Source: Desulfocicer vacuolatum DSM 3385 (GTDB taxonomy: Bacteria; Desulfobacterota; Desulfobacteria; Desulfobacterales; SURF-7). From it: a stretch of 21,250 nucleotides of DNA. Each line of letters opens with the position of its first letter. Within the stretch, counting starts at the first letter, position 1. This document shows positions 1 to 7,490 of this stretch, piece by piece. Under the pieces are notes generated by a model, which searched no databases, had not been told where the DNA came from, and saw only the letters and a list, made by a program, of their open reading frames with translations. Where the stretch lies: positions 1 to 21,250 of the forward strand of contig CAMBQS010000013.1 of the NCBI GenBank assembly GCA_945870015.1, read 5' to 3'. Both the position numbers and the translations under genes were made by a program.

Positions 1-249
1 GCAGGGGATCATCAAACCATTTCTGGAACAGCAGGCTATGTCTTGAATGGCCTGCATGCCGAAGGTCTGCCGGCTCTTTCTCTGGGATACATCTATCTTC
101 CCGCCCTGGCCGGCATTGTCGCTGCCAGCGTCCTGACCGCGCCTCTGGGTGTGCGGTTGGCCCATGGTCTGCCGGTTGAAAAACTCAAACGTGTGTTCGC
201 CGTAATTCTAATCATCGTTGGAACCCGTATGCTGGCAGGCCTGATTTGA
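1..249 (+). CDS. Sulfite exporter TauE/SafE (TSUP) family permease, C-terminal part
   Basis: The frame is open from the first base of the window, so this is the 3' end of a gene that starts upstream. The roughly 82 visible residues hold a glycine-rich segment (SLGYIYLPALAGI), a hydrophobic helix followed by APLGVRLAH, a short cytoplasmic KLKR, and a final membrane helix ending in VGTRMLAGLI. This PLG-x-RLAH/LP-x-x-x-LKR pattern is typical of the last two helices of TSUP permeases, which move small sulfur-containing or organic anions across the inner membrane. The substrate cannot be told from this fragment. An internal TTG at 43 could be called as a start but the open frame and homology extend further 5'. 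It ends with TGA about 95 bp before the CBS gene. Confidence 0.85.
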   Translation, partial: AGDHQTISGTAGYVLNGLHAEGLPALSLGYIYLPALAGIVAASVLTAPLGVRLAHGLPVEKLKRVFAVILIIVGTRMLAGLI

Positions 250-343
250 TCAATCTTTATTCATTTGCCGGGTTCATATTGAATCCATTCTGCAATTATG
301 CTATCTGAAAAAAATTATCTAACTTTTTCCAAGGAGTGATTTC

Positions 344-826
344 ATGAAATTGACAGCCCGAGATGTGATGGTGAAGGAGTTCAACACAATTGAACAAAGT
401 GCCCCTGTTGAAGATGCAGTGCGTATGATTTTAAAAGGAAAACCACGGGAAACCGGATATAAAACCGTCAGCGTGATGGTTATGGACAAACACGGAGAAC
501 TGGCCGGTGTGGTTTCCATGTTCGATATCCTATATCATTTGCGGCCGCCGATTTTAAATTTCATTGGCGACAGCATCAATTTTCCGGAAAAGGAACTTAA
601 CTCTTTTATCGAAAGGTTTAAAGGATTAAACGTTGCGCAGATCATGAACTCCCCTGTCCGATATATCTCTCCGGATACGGATTTGATGGTCATTATCGAC
701 CGGATGGTGAAGGAAAAAAGCAGACGGCTGCCGGTTGTGGAAAATTCCAAAGTGATCGGCATTGTTTATCTGGCGGAAGTATTCTGCCATCTTTGCAAAG
801 ACTGGCTGAAGCTTGATCTCAAATGA
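344..826 (+). CDS. CBS-domain pair protein
   Basis: A 160-residue soluble protein made almost entirely of two CBS motifs, one at about residues 8-65 (VMVKEFNTI through GVVSMFDILYHL) and one at about 100-155 (IMNSPVRYISPDTDL through GIVYLAEVFCHL). CBS pairs bind adenosyl ligands (AMP, ATP, SAM) and regulate partner enzymes or transporters. There is no attached catalytic domain, so it probably acts in trans. The ATG at 344 has a good ribosome binding site (AAGGAG, 8 nt upstream). Neighbours are a TSUP permease upstream and the Na+-pump subunits downstream on the same strand. A regulatory link to either is possible but only inferred. The ligand is unknown. Confidence 0.85.
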   Translation: MKLTARDVMVKEFNTIEQSAPVEDAVRMILKGKPRETGYKTVSVMVMDKHGELAGVVSMFDILYHLRPPILNFIGDSINFPEKELNSFIERFKGLNVAQIMNSPVRYISPDTDLMVIIDRMVKEKSRRLPVVENSKVIGIVYLAEVFCHLCKDWLKLDLK

Positions 827-943
827 TTTTATCAACAAAAGTTGATACCCTACTCCCAGAAAATCTTATTGCTTTTTTTTTATTATTAAGAGATAAGAGT
901 GTCTTTATTGTTCTGCCTTGCATTTATTAAGGAGGTTTTTATT

Positions 944-1078
944 ATGGATAACTGGACATTCGGATTTACCCTGATGGTCGTCGGCATGGGGGGGACAATG
1001 GCTGCACTATCCTTGTTCGCCATCCTCATGGATCTGATAAAAAGGGTTTTCCCGGTAAAAGAAGAACAGAAAGAATAA
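944..1078 (+). CDS. OadG-like small membrane subunit of a Na+-translocating decarboxylase
   Basis: A 44-residue protein encoded just before the OadB-like gene, with a strong ribosome binding site (AAGGAGG, about 7 nt before ATG). It starts MDNWTFGFTLMVVGMGGT, has one transmembrane helix with the GMG motif typical of the gamma subunits of oxaloacetate and methylmalonyl-CoA decarboxylases, and ends in a charged tail (KRVFPVKEEQKE). In these pumps gamma anchors and assembles the peripheral carboxyltransferase on the beta subunit. The gap to the beta gene is 23 bp, so the two are almost certainly co-transcribed. It is shorter than enterobacterial OadG (about 80 residues) and lacks the histidine-rich zinc-binding tail. 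Small size and the motif make this call good but not certain. Confidence 0.75.
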   Translation: MDNWTFGFTLMVVGMGGTMAALSLFAILMDLIKRVFPVKEEQKE

Positions 1079-1101
1079 CGACTGAAAAGTGAGATGACGC
1101 C

Positions 1102-2250
1102 ATGATTGATGCGATTCTTAATGGACTCAGCGGGTTAGGAGCCGGCCTTGCCCATATACATTGGTCTAATCCGGTTATGATGGCGGTTGGATGTCTTTTC
1201 CTGTATCTGGGAATTAAAAAAGACGTCGAACCGATGCTTCTTGTTCCCATTGGATTTGGTGCCATCCTGGTCAACATACCATTGGCAGACCTGATGGGAG
1301 ATGAAGGGTTTTTACGAACGATCTACAATATGGGGGTAACCAATGAGTTGTTTCCCCTTCTGATTTTCATCGGTATCGGCGCCATGACGGATTTTGGTCC
1401 GCTGCTGGAAAACCCCAAGATCTTCCTGCTGGGCGCCGCCGGCCAGTTTGGAATTTTCCTGGCGATCGGTCTGGCCCTGGCTTGCGGTTTTGACAAGCTT
1501 GACGCCGTAGCCATCGGCATTATCGGCGCCTGCGACGGCCCCACGGCCATTTATGTAACCTCGAAATACGCCCCCCATCTCCTGGGAGCCGTATCCGTGG
1601 CAGCGTACTCCTACATGTCGCTCGTACCGGTGATTCAGCCACCCATTATGAAACTTCTGACAACGGAAAAAGAACGCGTCATTGATATGAACGCCTTTAT
1701 GGATACCAAGCCTGTTTCCAAGGAAGCAAGAATCGTATTCCCCATCGTTGTGACGATCGTCGGAGGCCTTATCGCTCCCCAAGGGTTGCCTCTTCTGGCA
1801 ACCATCATGCTGGGAAACCTGATGAGAGAATGCGGCGTGGTAAACCGTCTCTACAAAGCATCTGAAAACGAAATTGCCAATGTTGTTACCCTGCTGCTGG
1901 GGATATCCATCGGCGCAACGATGGAGGGCCAGGCCTTCCTGAAAGGCCAAACGCTGCTTATTCTGGCTTTTGGATTTGTGGCGATCTGCCTGGATACGGT
2001 ATGCGGGGTGCTTTTCGGCAAACTCATGAACTGGGCTACGGGCGGGAAAATCAACCCGTTGATCGGCGCAGCCGGTATATCCGCCTATCCAATGGCCGCC
2101 CGTGTGGTTCAGCGTGAGGGGCAGAAATACAATAAATATAACTTTCTCCTCATGCACGCTGTGGGTGCCAACACCGGCGGTCAGGTGGGATCGGTCATGG
2201 CTGCGGCCATTATGCTATCGGTACTGAAGGGAATGGGGATTGTGCCTTAA
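1102..2250 (+). CDS. Na+-translocating decarboxylase beta subunit (OadB/GcdB/MmdB family)
   Basis: A 382-residue polytopic membrane protein. The family hallmark GACDGPTAIYVTSKYAP surrounds Asp145, matching the Na+/H+-translocating aspartate of OadB. The segment VPVIQPPIMKLLTT and the C-terminal NTGGQVGSVMAAAIML are further family signatures. Known beta subunits couple decarboxylation of a carboxybiotin (from oxaloacetate, methylmalonyl-CoA or glutaconyl-CoA) to Na+ export. Neither the alpha carboxyltransferase nor the biotin carrier is in this window, so the substrate cannot be assigned; in a propionate-metabolising anaerobe methylmalonyl-CoA is a plausible choice. The ATG at 1102 has only a modest upstream GAG-GA signal (AGTGAGATGACGCC). 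A strong terminator follows within 75 bp and ends the unit. Confidence 0.9.
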   Translation: MIDAILNGLSGLGAGLAHIHWSNPVMMAVGCLFLYLGIKKDVEPMLLVPIGFGAILVNIPLADLMGDEGFLRTIYNMGVTNELFPLLIFIGIGAMTDFGPLLENPKIFLLGAAGQFGIFLAIGLALACGFDKLDAVAIGIIGACDGPTAIYVTSKYAPHLLGAVSVAAYSYMSLVPVIQPPIMKLLTTEKERVIDMNAFMDTKPVSKEARIVFPIVVTIVGGLIAPQGLPLLATIMLGNLMRECGVVNRLYKASENEIANVVTLLLGISIGATMEGQAFLKGQTLLILAFGFVAICLDTVCGVLFGKLMNWATGGKINPLIGAAGISAYPMAARVVQREGQKYNKYNFLLMHAVGANTGGQVGSVMAAAIMLSVLKGMGIVP

Positions 2251-2280
2251 ATTCCGCGTCTCTGTGACATATATTCGATA

Positions 2281-2324
2281 GGGGGGTGTTTTAGGTGTCC
2301 AAAACAAAGAACCCCCCCTTTTTT
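2281..2324 (+). terminator. Intrinsic terminator after the oadGB-like unit
   Basis: Six G (2281-2286) pair with C (2313-2318), TGTTTT (2287-2292) pairs with AAAACA (2301-2306), with an unpaired AAGAAC on the 3' side, and six T follow directly (2319-2324). On the minus strand the stem is not followed by a T run, so it serves the + strand genes. Confidence 0.8.
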
Positions 2325-2339
2325 CCCTCAAAAAAATGA

Positions 2340-2684
2340 TTACCTCCGGGTGATGATCTGACGATCCGCCACCGCTGCTTTTTTCAGGATATCCTCAAAT
2401 TCTTTGTCCTGTTTCAGCCATTTATTGAGTTTTTCAAGCATCTCCGCGGCATAGGGATTGTCCGGAGATCCGGAAAGGGAATAATTTACCCAGAGTCCCT
2501 CTTTCCGGTACTCGACCAGATCCGCCTCCTCGAGAATTTTCAGGTGTTTTGAGATCGAACTCTGGGCAAGACCCAGACTGAACTTCAATTCACAGACACA
2601 CATGGTTTTCAGTTGAAGCAGCTTGATGATCCGCAGACGGTTTTGGTCTGAAAGCGCCTTTAACACTTTGGTCAGTTTTTTCAT
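2340..2684 (-). CDS. ArsR/SmtB-family winged-helix repressor
   Basis: A 114-residue protein with the ArsR fold: LKALSDQNRLRIIKLLQ at the N-terminus, a recognition helix SSISKHLKILEEADLVEYRKEG, and a wing ending VNYSL. Cys29 and Cys31 in MCVCEL lie at the start of the helix where the classical arsenical sensor carries its CVC ligands, so thiol binding of As(III)/Sb(III) or a similar ligand is possible. A third ligand cysteine is not evident. The start has a clean ribosome binding site (GGAGG). The upstream region has a 7-2-7 inverted repeat overlapping a candidate -10 box, as expected for autoregulation. No arsenic resistance gene is adjacent; the neighbours are the Na+-pump subunits and a divergent histidine kinase, so the target is unknown. 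Confidence 0.85.
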   Translation of the reverse strand: MKKLTKVLKALSDQNRLRIIKLLQLKTMCVCELKFSLGLAQSSISKHLKILEEADLVEYRKEGLWVNYSLSGSPDNPYAAEMLEKLNKWLKQDKEFEDILKKAAVADRQIITRR

Positions 2685-2708
2685 TGTTCCTCCATATAGT
2701 CAAATTAG

Positions 2709-2724
2709 AACATATAGATATGTT
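2709..2724. promoter_or_regulatory. Candidate ArsR operator (AACATAT-AG-ATATGTT)
   Basis: Perfect 7-bp inverted repeat around a 2-bp centre, 25 bp upstream of the arsR-type start codon. ArsR-family operators are typically inverted repeats of this size at the promoter they repress. The left arm coincides with the candidate -10 box of the arsR promoter. Confidence 0.55.
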
Positions 2725-2737
2725 AGTAATCTATCAA
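2709..2737 (-). promoter_or_regulatory. Candidate sigma70-type promoter for the arsR gene
   Basis: On the minus strand, TTGATA (2737-2732), a 17-bp spacer and TATGTT (2714-2709). The -10 lies inside the inverted repeat. Start of transcription would be near 2702, leaving an 18-nt leader with the GGAGG site. Confidence 0.45.
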
Positions 2738-2768
2738 GCATGAAATATTTTATACATATGTGCTTTTG

Positions 2769-2797
2769 TTGACACCCGAATGGATTTCAACTATAAT
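2769..2797 (+). promoter_or_regulatory. Perfect-consensus sigma70 promoter for the hybrid histidine kinase
   Basis: TTGACA at 2769-2774, exactly 17 bp, then TATAAT at 2792-2797: both hexamers match the consensus at the optimal spacing. The expected start is near 2804, leaving about 90 nt before the ATG at 2896. An 8-bp palindrome ACATATGT (2754-2761) sits just upstream of the -35 box. Confidence 0.75.
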
Positions 2798-2895
2798 CAT
2801 TTTCCAAAAAAGTAAGACCTTCTCCATTCCTTTATGTGTTTTTCATTCCCATGTACCCTGCGGGAAAAAATATTGGTCATAAGGGGTTACAAATA

Positions 2896-5800
2896 ATGAT
2901 TTATATCGATCTTATTCTTAACCTGTCCTTGCTGGTTTCGTTAAGCATTGTCTCCGGTTTCATTGAAAAACGCCGGCAGAATCATCCGCAGTGGATAAAC
3001 CTGATCCAGGGCTTCCTTTTCGGAGCAGCCGCTGTTCTGGGTATGTTGCGGCCGCTAAACCTTGGGCCGGGTCTGATCTTTGATGGAAGATCCGTCATGG
3101 TCAGTCTGTGCGCTATGTTTTTCGGCCCTTGGTCTGCATTGGTGGCAGGTTCAATGACCATCGCCTGCCGAATCGGATTGGGAGGCATGGGGGCAGTTAC
3201 CGGTGTATCGGTGATTCTGTCCTCTCTTGGGATCGGTCTGCTGGCACATTATCGCATGAAGCCCCGGAATGAGCCGCCAACGGTATGGACACTTTATCTT
3301 TTTGGTATTGCGGTTCATATTGCAATGCTTGCGCTCATGTTCACCCTGCCGGGCGGTGCAGGCCTTACTGTTCTGAAACAAATCGGGCTGCCGGTGATCC
3401 TACTCTATCCCCTGGCAACGGTTCTTACCGGCAAGATCCTGTCCGATCAACTGGAAGCAAGTCAAAGAATGCTCGCCTTGCAAGAGAGTGAGAAACGATA
3501 CCGCCTTTTGGTGGAGACCGCCAACGAAGGTATCTGGGCCATGGACGGCGATCACCGGACAACCTTTGTCAACCAGGCCATGGCAGATATGATGGGCTAT
3601 CTGTCTTCAGAAATGATCGGCAAAAAAGTCGAGGATTTTTTCTTTCCGGAAGATATAATGTTTCACAAGCAGCGAATGCAGATGCGACATGCATGCAAGG
3701 ATGAAGTGTATGAGCGAAGATTCAAAAAGCGGGATGGCTCCCCGTTGTGGACAAACGTTTCCGCCAAAGCGTTACAAGATGATCAAGGGCGTTTTATCGG
3801 TTCCTTCGCCATGTTCACAGATATCACCGAGCGGAAAAAAACAGAAGAAAAACTGCTGGAGAGCAAGGCCAATCTGAATGCTCTGTTCGATGCGGTCAAT
3901 GAATCTATTTTCCTGATGGAACCGGATGGTACGGTTGTGGCGCTTAACAAGACCACGGCTACAAGGTTAGGCCTGGACAACACGGATGTCACTGGTCAAA
4001 ACATGTTTGATTTCCTGCCAACGGATGTGGCTGAAAAACGGCGGGCGTATGTGGAACAGATCATCACAACCGGAAAACCGGAACGCTTTGAAGACCAGCG
4101 GGATGGAAAATGGATCGACAATTCGATCTTCCCGATTATGGACGAGAACGGCAAAGTCCGGCGTCTCGCAATCTTCGGTCTTGATATTACCCGGCACAAA
4201 CTCGGGGAGGAAGCGCTCCGAAAAAGCGAAGAAAGCGTCCGGGCAAAGCTGGAAGCCATTCTGTCGCCGGAGGGAGATATCGGAAGTCTGAATCTGGCCG
4301 ACATCATCGACGCCCCCTCCATCCAGACCATTATGGACGATTTCTTCCGTCTTACCCAGATCGGGGTTGGCTTGCTGGATATAAACGGCAAGGTTCTGGT
4401 TGCCACCGGCTGGCAGGACATCTGCACGAAGTTCCACCGTGTTCATCCTAAAACATGCCGGAACTGCATTGAGAGCGACACGCTTCTTTCTTCCGGGATT
4501 CAACCAGGGTCGTTCAAAACATACAAATGCAAAAACAACATGTGGGACATTGCCACACCAATCCATGTGGGAGGCAGGCATCTGGGCAATCTGTTTCTCG
4601 GGCAATTTTTCTACGAAGACGACAAACCGGATTATGAAGCTTTCCGCGACCAGGCTCGCAAGTTTGGTTTCAATGAGGATGAATATCTGGATGCACTGAA
4701 CCGTGTTCCGAGATGGCGACGTGAAACCCTGGAATGCGTAATGAGCTTCTATACCCGGCTGGCACAACTCATTTCTTCATTGAGTTACAGCAACATCAAA
4801 CTAGCTCGAATCCTGAAACAAAATGAACAGGCGGAGAAGGCATTACAGCGCAAAAATAACATGCTGGCGCGCACGGAGAATATTGCACATATCGGTAGCT
4901 GGGAATGGGATATTGCAACGGACACCGTGACATGGTCGGACGAGTTGTTCCGTATTTTTCAGCGAGATCCGGCTGAAGGAGCTCCGTCCTTTACAGATCA
5001 TCCGGAATTTTACCATCCGGATGACATGAGGCAATTAGAAGTTGCTGTTGAAGCTGCCGTCCGCAGCGGCACACCTTACGAACTTGAATTAAGGCTTATC
5101 CGCAAGGATGGTGAAACCAGGTTTTGTTTTGCCCGTGGTTATGCGGAGATGGGGCCGGAAGGAAGTGCCGTTCGTCTGTTCGGATCTTTACAGGATGTTA
5201 CGGAACGTAAGCAGATGGAATTAATCCTGAAAGAAAAAACGTCCTTCCTGAACATTCTGCTGGAGTCCATACCCGTGCCAATTTTCTACAAAGACACGGA
5301 AGGACGTTACATAGGGTTCAATAATGCCTTCCATAAATTTTTCGGCAAAGATCAAAAGTATCTGGTCGGAAAAACCGTATTCGATATCGCACCGCGGGAA
5401 CTGGCCGAGGTTTATCATGCTAAGGATTTAGAACTGTTACAGAATCCTGGAGTGCAGATATACGAAACAGAAATGAAGGATATCCAGGGTCATTTACATA
5501 ACGTGGTTTATCACAAGGCCACATTCACGGATGCCAGCGGCAAGGTCAGCGGACTGATCGGCGCGATCATGAACATCACCGATCGTAAAATCCTCGAAGA
5601 CCAGCTCCGCCAGTCACAGAAGATGGAGTCGGTGGGACGGCTGGCCGGCGGCGTGGCTCATGATTTTAACAATATGCTGATGATCATCATCGGCAACACC
5701 GAAATCGCCATGGAAGAAACCGATCCATCCACACCCGTATATGCAAATCTCAAAGAGATCATTGCCGGTGCGCAAAGATCGGCAGAACTTACCCGTCAGC

Positions 5801-6753
5801 TCCTGGCTTTTGCCCGTAAACAGACCATCAGCCCGAAAGTACTGCATCTGAATCAATTGATTTACGATATGATCCGGATGCTCCAGCGCCTTATCGGCGA
5901 AGACATCGATCTGGTCTGGAAACCGTCATCCAACCTTTGGCCGGTCAGGATGGACCCGTCCCAGATCGATCAGATCCTGGTCAACCTTGCCGTCAATGCC
6001 CGCGACGCAATCCATGGCGTCGGAAACCTGACCATTGAAACCGAAAATATTGTCTTTGACGAATCCTACTGCATGACCCATGCTGGTTTTATCCCTGGAG
6101 AATTCGTCCTGCTGGCCGTAAGCGATACCGGTTGCGGCATGGAAAAAGAATCAATGGAACATCTTTTCGAGCCGTTCTATACCACAAAAGAGATGGGCAA
6201 AGGAACAGGTCTCGGTCTGGCAACGATTTACGGCATCGTCAAGCAGAATGACGGGTTTATCAATGTTTACAGCGAACCGGGAAAAGGAACGGCCTTCAAG
6301 ATCTATCTGCCCCGGACACAGGTCGCGGATGCAGTGGAACCCAGGGAGGTTTCGCAAAAACCGGCAAACGGCACAGAAACCGTGCTCCTGGTGGAAGACG
6401 AGCCATCGATTCTGAAACTCGGCAAAGCGGTTCTGGATCGGTATGGATATACTGTTCTTTCCGCCCGCACTCCGGAAGATGCACTGGCACTTGCTGAACA
6501 GCATCCGGAGCCGATCCATCTTTTGATCACAGATATCGTGATGCCTCAGATGAACGGCAGGGAACTGATGAAAAAAATCACAGTTTCCCGACCGGAAATC
6601 AAAACCCTTTACATGTCCGGATATACGGCTGATGTCATTGAACATCATGGGGTTCTGGAAAAAGGAATCCATTTTCTTCAAAAACCATTCTCCGTCAAAA
6701 CCATTGCAGCAAAGGTGCGGGAGGTTCTGGATGGTTCTGACGTTACCGGATAA
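2896..6753 (+). CDS. Hybrid sensor histidine kinase: 5TM sensor, four PAS domains, PocR domain, kinase, receiver
   Basis: I place the start at the ATG at 2896 (AAGGGG 9 nt upstream; protein begins MIYIDL) instead of the in-frame ATG at 2836; the product is then 1285 residues. Domains in order: a LytS/YhcK-like 5TM region (about 5-185, with LRPLNLGPGLIFDGRS); PAS1 (about 200-315); PAS2 (about 323-435); a PocR-type ligand/redox domain (about 463-628, starting LADIIDAPSIQTIMDDF and containing CRNC); PAS3 (about 661-774); PAS4 (about 781-900); HisKA with phosphoacceptor His922 in GGVAHDFNN; an HATPase with N, G1 (DTGCGM) and G2 (GTGLGLA) boxes; and a receiver with phosphoacceptor Asp1213 (ITDIVMP). 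It should sense a signal at the membrane and in the cytoplasm and pass phosphate to an unlinked output. No response regulator with an output domain is adjacent. Confidence 0.9.
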   Translation: MIYIDLILNLSLLVSLSIVSGFIEKRRQNHPQWINLIQGFLFGAAAVLGMLRPLNLGPGLIFDGRSVMVSLCAMFFGPWSALVAGSMTIACRIGLGGMGAVTGVSVILSSLGIGLLAHYRMKPRNEPPTVWTLYLFGIAVHIAMLALMFTLPGGAGLTVLKQIGLPVILLYPLATVLTGKILSDQLEASQRMLALQESEKRYRLLVETANEGIWAMDGDHRTTFVNQAMADMMGYLSSEMIGKKVEDFFFPEDIMFHKQRMQMRHACKDEVYERRFKKRDGSPLWTNVSAKALQDDQGRFIGSFAMFTDITERKKTEEKLLESKANLNALFDAVNESIFLMEPDGTVVALNKTTATRLGLDNTDVTGQNMFDFLPTDVAEKRRAYVEQIITTGKPERFEDQRDGKWIDNSIFPIMDENGKVRRLAIFGLDITRHKLGEEALRKSEESVRAKLEAILSPEGDIGSLNLADIIDAPSIQTIMDDFFRLTQIGVGLLDINGKVLVATGWQDICTKFHRVHPKTCRNCIESDTLLSSGIQPGSFKTYKCKNNMWDIATPIHVGGRHLGNLFLGQFFYEDDKPDYEAFRDQARKFGFNEDEYLDALNRVPRWRRETLECVMSFYTRLAQLISSLSYSNIKLARILKQNEQAEKALQRKNNMLARTENIAHIGSWEWDIATDTVTWSDELFRIFQRDPAEGAPSFTDHPEFYHPDDMRQLEVAVEAAVRSGTPYELELRLIRKDGETRFCFARGYAEMGPEGSAVRLFGSLQDVTERKQMELILKEKTSFLNILLESIPVPIFYKDTEGRYIGFNNAFHKFFGKDQKYLVGKTVFDIAPRELAEVYHAKDLELLQNPGVQIYETEMKDIQGHLHNVVYHKATFTDASGKVSGLIGAIMNITDRKILEDQLRQSQKMESVGRLAGGVAHDFNNMLMIIIGNTEIAMEETDPSTPVYANLKEIIAGAQRSAELTRQLLAFARKQTISPKVLHLNQLIYDMIRMLQRLIGEDIDLVWKPSSNLWPVRMDPSQIDQILVNLAVNARDAIHGVGNLTIETENIVFDESYCMTHAGFIPGEFVLLAVSDTGCGMEKESMEHLFEPFYTTKEMGKGTGLGLATIYGIVKQNDGFINVYSEPGKGTAFKIYLPRTQVADAVEPREVSQKPANGTETVLLVEDEPSILKLGKAVLDRYGYTVLSARTPEDALALAEQHPEPIHLLITDIVMPQMNGRELMKKITVSRPEIKTLYMSGYTADVIEHHGVLEKGIHFLQKPFSVKTIAAKVREVLDGSDVTG

Positions 6754-6814
6754 ACGTTATTCCGGAAATAATGAAATAGCCATGAACTTTCTTTTCATTG
6801 TCTGGTGATTCAGT

Positions 6815-7312
6815 CTATCCGTTGATCAGACGGGCCAGATCATCGATCCGGGATTGATCCATGACATCTTTTTTCTTCAGGCTGGAAGGTGAAAAAAGAG
6901 CAAATGCCCCTGTTGCCTTTGCGCACAGTTGTTCTTTTGCATTATAGAGAAACCCTTCCATGGTTGCTTCCCGATCATGATTCACCTGCACAATAGCCCC
7001 TCTGGCCATCAACTCTGTTTCAATCAGAACCGGTTTCAAAAATTGGACATGAATCTCTTTTGTCATGATGAACTTCTTCAGGATATACAATGCGGTACGA
7101 CTCATGATCTCATCCAGAATCGCGGTAATAATTCCACCATGGACAAGATTTTCCCATCCGCATAAATATTCCGAAACCGTTACCCAGGAATACACGGATT
7201 CATCCTTTGCATAAAACTTCATCTGAAGCCCGGAAGGATTAATGGGACTGCACCCGAAACATTTATGATTTTCCAGGTTCAACAATGGCTTGTAACCTGC
7301 TCTCTGGTTCAT
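6815..7312 (-). CDS. PaaI-type hotdog-fold thioesterase
   Basis: A 165-residue soluble protein with the hotdog signature: HKCFGCSPINPSGLQMKF near the N-terminus, then LVHGGIITAILDEIMSRTA around residues 55-75, where the HGG turn and the helix acidic residue match the active site of PaaI/YigI-type acyl-CoA thioesterases. A second strand region FLKPVLIETELMARG follows. It probably hydrolyses a small acyl- or aryl-CoA; the substrate cannot be predicted. It converges with the histidine kinase (61 bp between stops) and is not in an operon. The segment upstream of its start contains a miniature inverted-repeat element within 30 bp, which could affect its promoter. No clear ribosome binding site was seen. 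Confidence 0.8.
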   Translation of the reverse strand: MNQRAGYKPLLNLENHKCFGCSPINPSGLQMKFYAKDESVYSWVTVSEYLCGWENLVHGGIITAILDEIMSRTALYILKKFIMTKEIHVQFLKPVLIETELMARGAIVQVNHDREATMEGFLYNAKEQLCAKATGAFALFSPSSLKKKDVMDQSRIDDLARLING

Positions 7313-7339
7313 ATTCAGTGTAAATCCTTTTTAAAATGG

Positions 7340-7490
7340 TTAGGAGCCAATTTCAAAAGTCTGTTGTTGTAGTTCCGGCGAAAGCCGGACACGAAGTAAA
7401 GCGTAACGCTATCCAGTATTTTCAGTTCTTTTCCGGACATCGGCTTTCGCCGGTGTGACGCTTTTCAATCGTTTTGAAATTGGCTCTTAG
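7340..7490 (-). mobile_element. MITE-like element, copy A (143 bp plus TTAG direct repeats)
   Basis: Inverted repeats GAGCCAATTTCAAAA (7344-7358) and its exact complement (7472-7486) bound 143 bp, flanked on both sides by TTAG (7340-7343, 7487-7490). The reverse complement aligns without gaps to the element at 19121-19263 with about 20 mismatches. The interior contains short palindromes built on CCGGCGAAAGCCGG. There is no room for a transposase. A 4-bp YTAR-type duplication is what IS5-group transposases produce, so mobilisation in trans by such an enzyme is an inference. Confidence 0.75.

Noticed and set aside
830..847. TATCAAC-AAAA-GTTGATA inverted repeat after the CBS gene
   Set aside because: A 7-bp stem, but A/T-rich and with no direct T run; not convincing as a terminator or a known operator.
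1312..2157. 281-residue open frame antisense to the OadB-like gene
   Set aside because: Composition is typical of a reverse-strand shadow (rich in H, Q, G, R), with no start signal and no recognisable domain, while the + strand gene is a clear family member.
2836..2895. Upstream in-frame ATG of the histidine kinase (2836)
   Set aside because: No ribosome binding site, and the 20 extra residues do not fit the membrane domain; the ATG at 2896 is preferred.
3967..4767. 266-residue open frame antisense to the histidine kinase
   Set aside because: It lies within the well-supported PAS/PocR coding region and has no ribosome binding site or domain signature.
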